From Kutzneria chonburiensis (GTDB taxonomy: Bacteria > Actinomycetota > Actinomycetes > Mycobacteriales > Pseudonocardiaceae), in the NCBI RefSeq assembly GCF_028622115.1, contig NZ_CP097263.1:4340001-4404000 (forward strand): a DNA stretch of 64,000 bases, in the 5' to 3' direction. Position numbers and translations under genes: made by a program. Each line of letters begins with the position of its first letter. The stretch's first letter is position 1. Below are positions 63,516 through 64,000 of this stretch, one piece after another. The notes beneath the pieces were generated by a model. It was not told where the DNA came from and ran no database searches. It was given only the letters and a program-made list of their open reading frames with translations.

Positions 63516-64000
63516 TGTGGGTGGAGATAGCACTGCTCTCGAACCTGGCCGGCCGCCCGGCCCACGGCTACGAGCTCCGGCACCGGGTCGAGCAGGGCCT
63601 GGGGATCTCGCTGTCCAACAACTCGCTGTATCCGACGCTGCGCCGCTTCACCGAAGCCGGCGCGGTCACCAGAACGCCGCAGGCCCAGCAGGGCCGACCG
63701 ACCCGGCACGTCTACGAGATCACCGAGGTCGGCGTCGAGATGCTGCACGACATGTTGGCCGAGCTGCCCTCCGAGCTGGCCGCCGACCAGACCGAGTTCT
63801 CGGTCCGGCTGGCCCAGTTCGACCGGCTGACCATCGCCGAGCGCCTGGCCGTGCTGGACGCGCGGACCCGAGCCCTGCTCGACAAGTCCGCGCGGCTGGA
63901 CGAGATGGCCGGGACGGTCGACGCCGACGGCTGGGCCCGGCTCGTGCTGGACGAGGGACTGCGCCGCTCACACGCCGAACTGCGCTGGCTCGAGACCCTG
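63506..64000 (+). CDS. PadR-family transcriptional regulator (3-prime end beyond window)
   Basis: 165 codons are open from GTG 63506 to the last base. The winged helix begins VEIALLSNLAGRPAHGYELR and shows LSNNSLYPTLRRF then QGRPTRHVYEITEVG, the PadR signature. The following helix (LAELPSELAADQTEFSVRL) is the usual dimerisation part. An alternative start is the GTG at 63515. Probably autoregulated through the overlapping inverted repeat. Confidence 0.88.
   Translation, partial: MTYVWVEIALLSNLAGRPAHGYELRHRVEQGLGISLSNNSLYPTLRRFTEAGAVTRTPQAQQGRPTRHVYEITEVGVEMLHDMLAELPSELAADQTEFSVRLAQFDRLTIAERLAVLDARTRALLDKSARLDEMAGTVDADGWARLVLDEGLRRSHAELRWLETL

Overview
The window comes from a high-G+C actinomycete. 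Type VII (ESX) secretion genes, a mycothiol biosynthesis gene (mshC), SARP/AfsR, PucR and PadR regulators and many GTG starts with strong C/G third-position bias point to Actinomycetota, most likely Pseudonocardiales. That lineage is an inference from gene content; no rRNA or other taxonomic marker is present.

Region 1 (1-22067, all minus strand) is a type VII secretion locus read right to left: EccC, EccD, EccB, a 978-aa protein ending in a domain that resembles an ADP-ribosyltransferase without its acidic catalytic motif, an EccA-type AAA+ ATPase with a parallel beta-helix fused in front, two small WXG100-like proteins, a Pro-rich helical protein with a YxxxD motif, a 1074-aa WXG100 protein with a very long Gly/Pro/Asn-rich tail, a YbaB/EbfC-like protein, a 440-aa WXG100-variant protein, and finally a CpnT-like WXG100-domain protein whose C-terminus lies beyond position 1. 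Neighbouring genes touch or lie within about 95 bases, so the block looks like one long operon. It carries its own putative substrates. No mycosin (MycP) or recognisable EccE is inside the window.

Region 2 (22068-43771) follows about 1 kb with no supported gene. It is a mosaic of small transcription units: a methyltransferase, a DUF1540 cysteine protein, a GNAT acetyltransferase, mshC, a large DUF6541-like membrane protein, a dienelactone hydrolase, an FBP zinc-finger gene that is frameshifted as read, a small membrane protein, a MoxR-VWA pair, a nucleotidyltransferase, a cupin/TetR divergent pair with two palindromic operators, a secreted tripeptidyl-aminopeptidase-like hydrolase, a SARP/NB-ARC/TPR regulator, and three less characterised genes. 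Several convergent pairs are separated by clear hairpin terminators.

Region 3 (43888-47216) is a compact operon: ECF sigma factor, a 60-aa protein, a cupredoxin lipoprotein, a Tat-type metallophosphoesterase, a four-helix membrane protein and a membrane-anchored Rieske protein. The 60-aa protein resembles the N-terminal domain of the Rieske protein, which suggests a redox module outside the membrane with sigma-factor control. This is the best candidate for an undescribed system after the T7SS.

Region 4 (47217-64000) holds a degenerate repeat tract, a 13E12-type DUF222/HNH gene with two different codon-usage halves, an orphan oligopeptide-binding lipoprotein, ferrochelatase (hemH), a DUF4142 lipoprotein, a gabP-gabT operon diverging from two tandem PucR-type regulators, a two-subunit molybdenum hydroxylase (IorBA-like), a TetR/aldo-keto reductase divergent pair around a perfect 34-bp palindrome, and the start of a PadR regulator with an inverted repeat over its start codon.

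Two genes (FBP and cupin) can each be restored by adding one base to a G/C run. Single-base assembly errors are therefore as likely as true pseudogenes.
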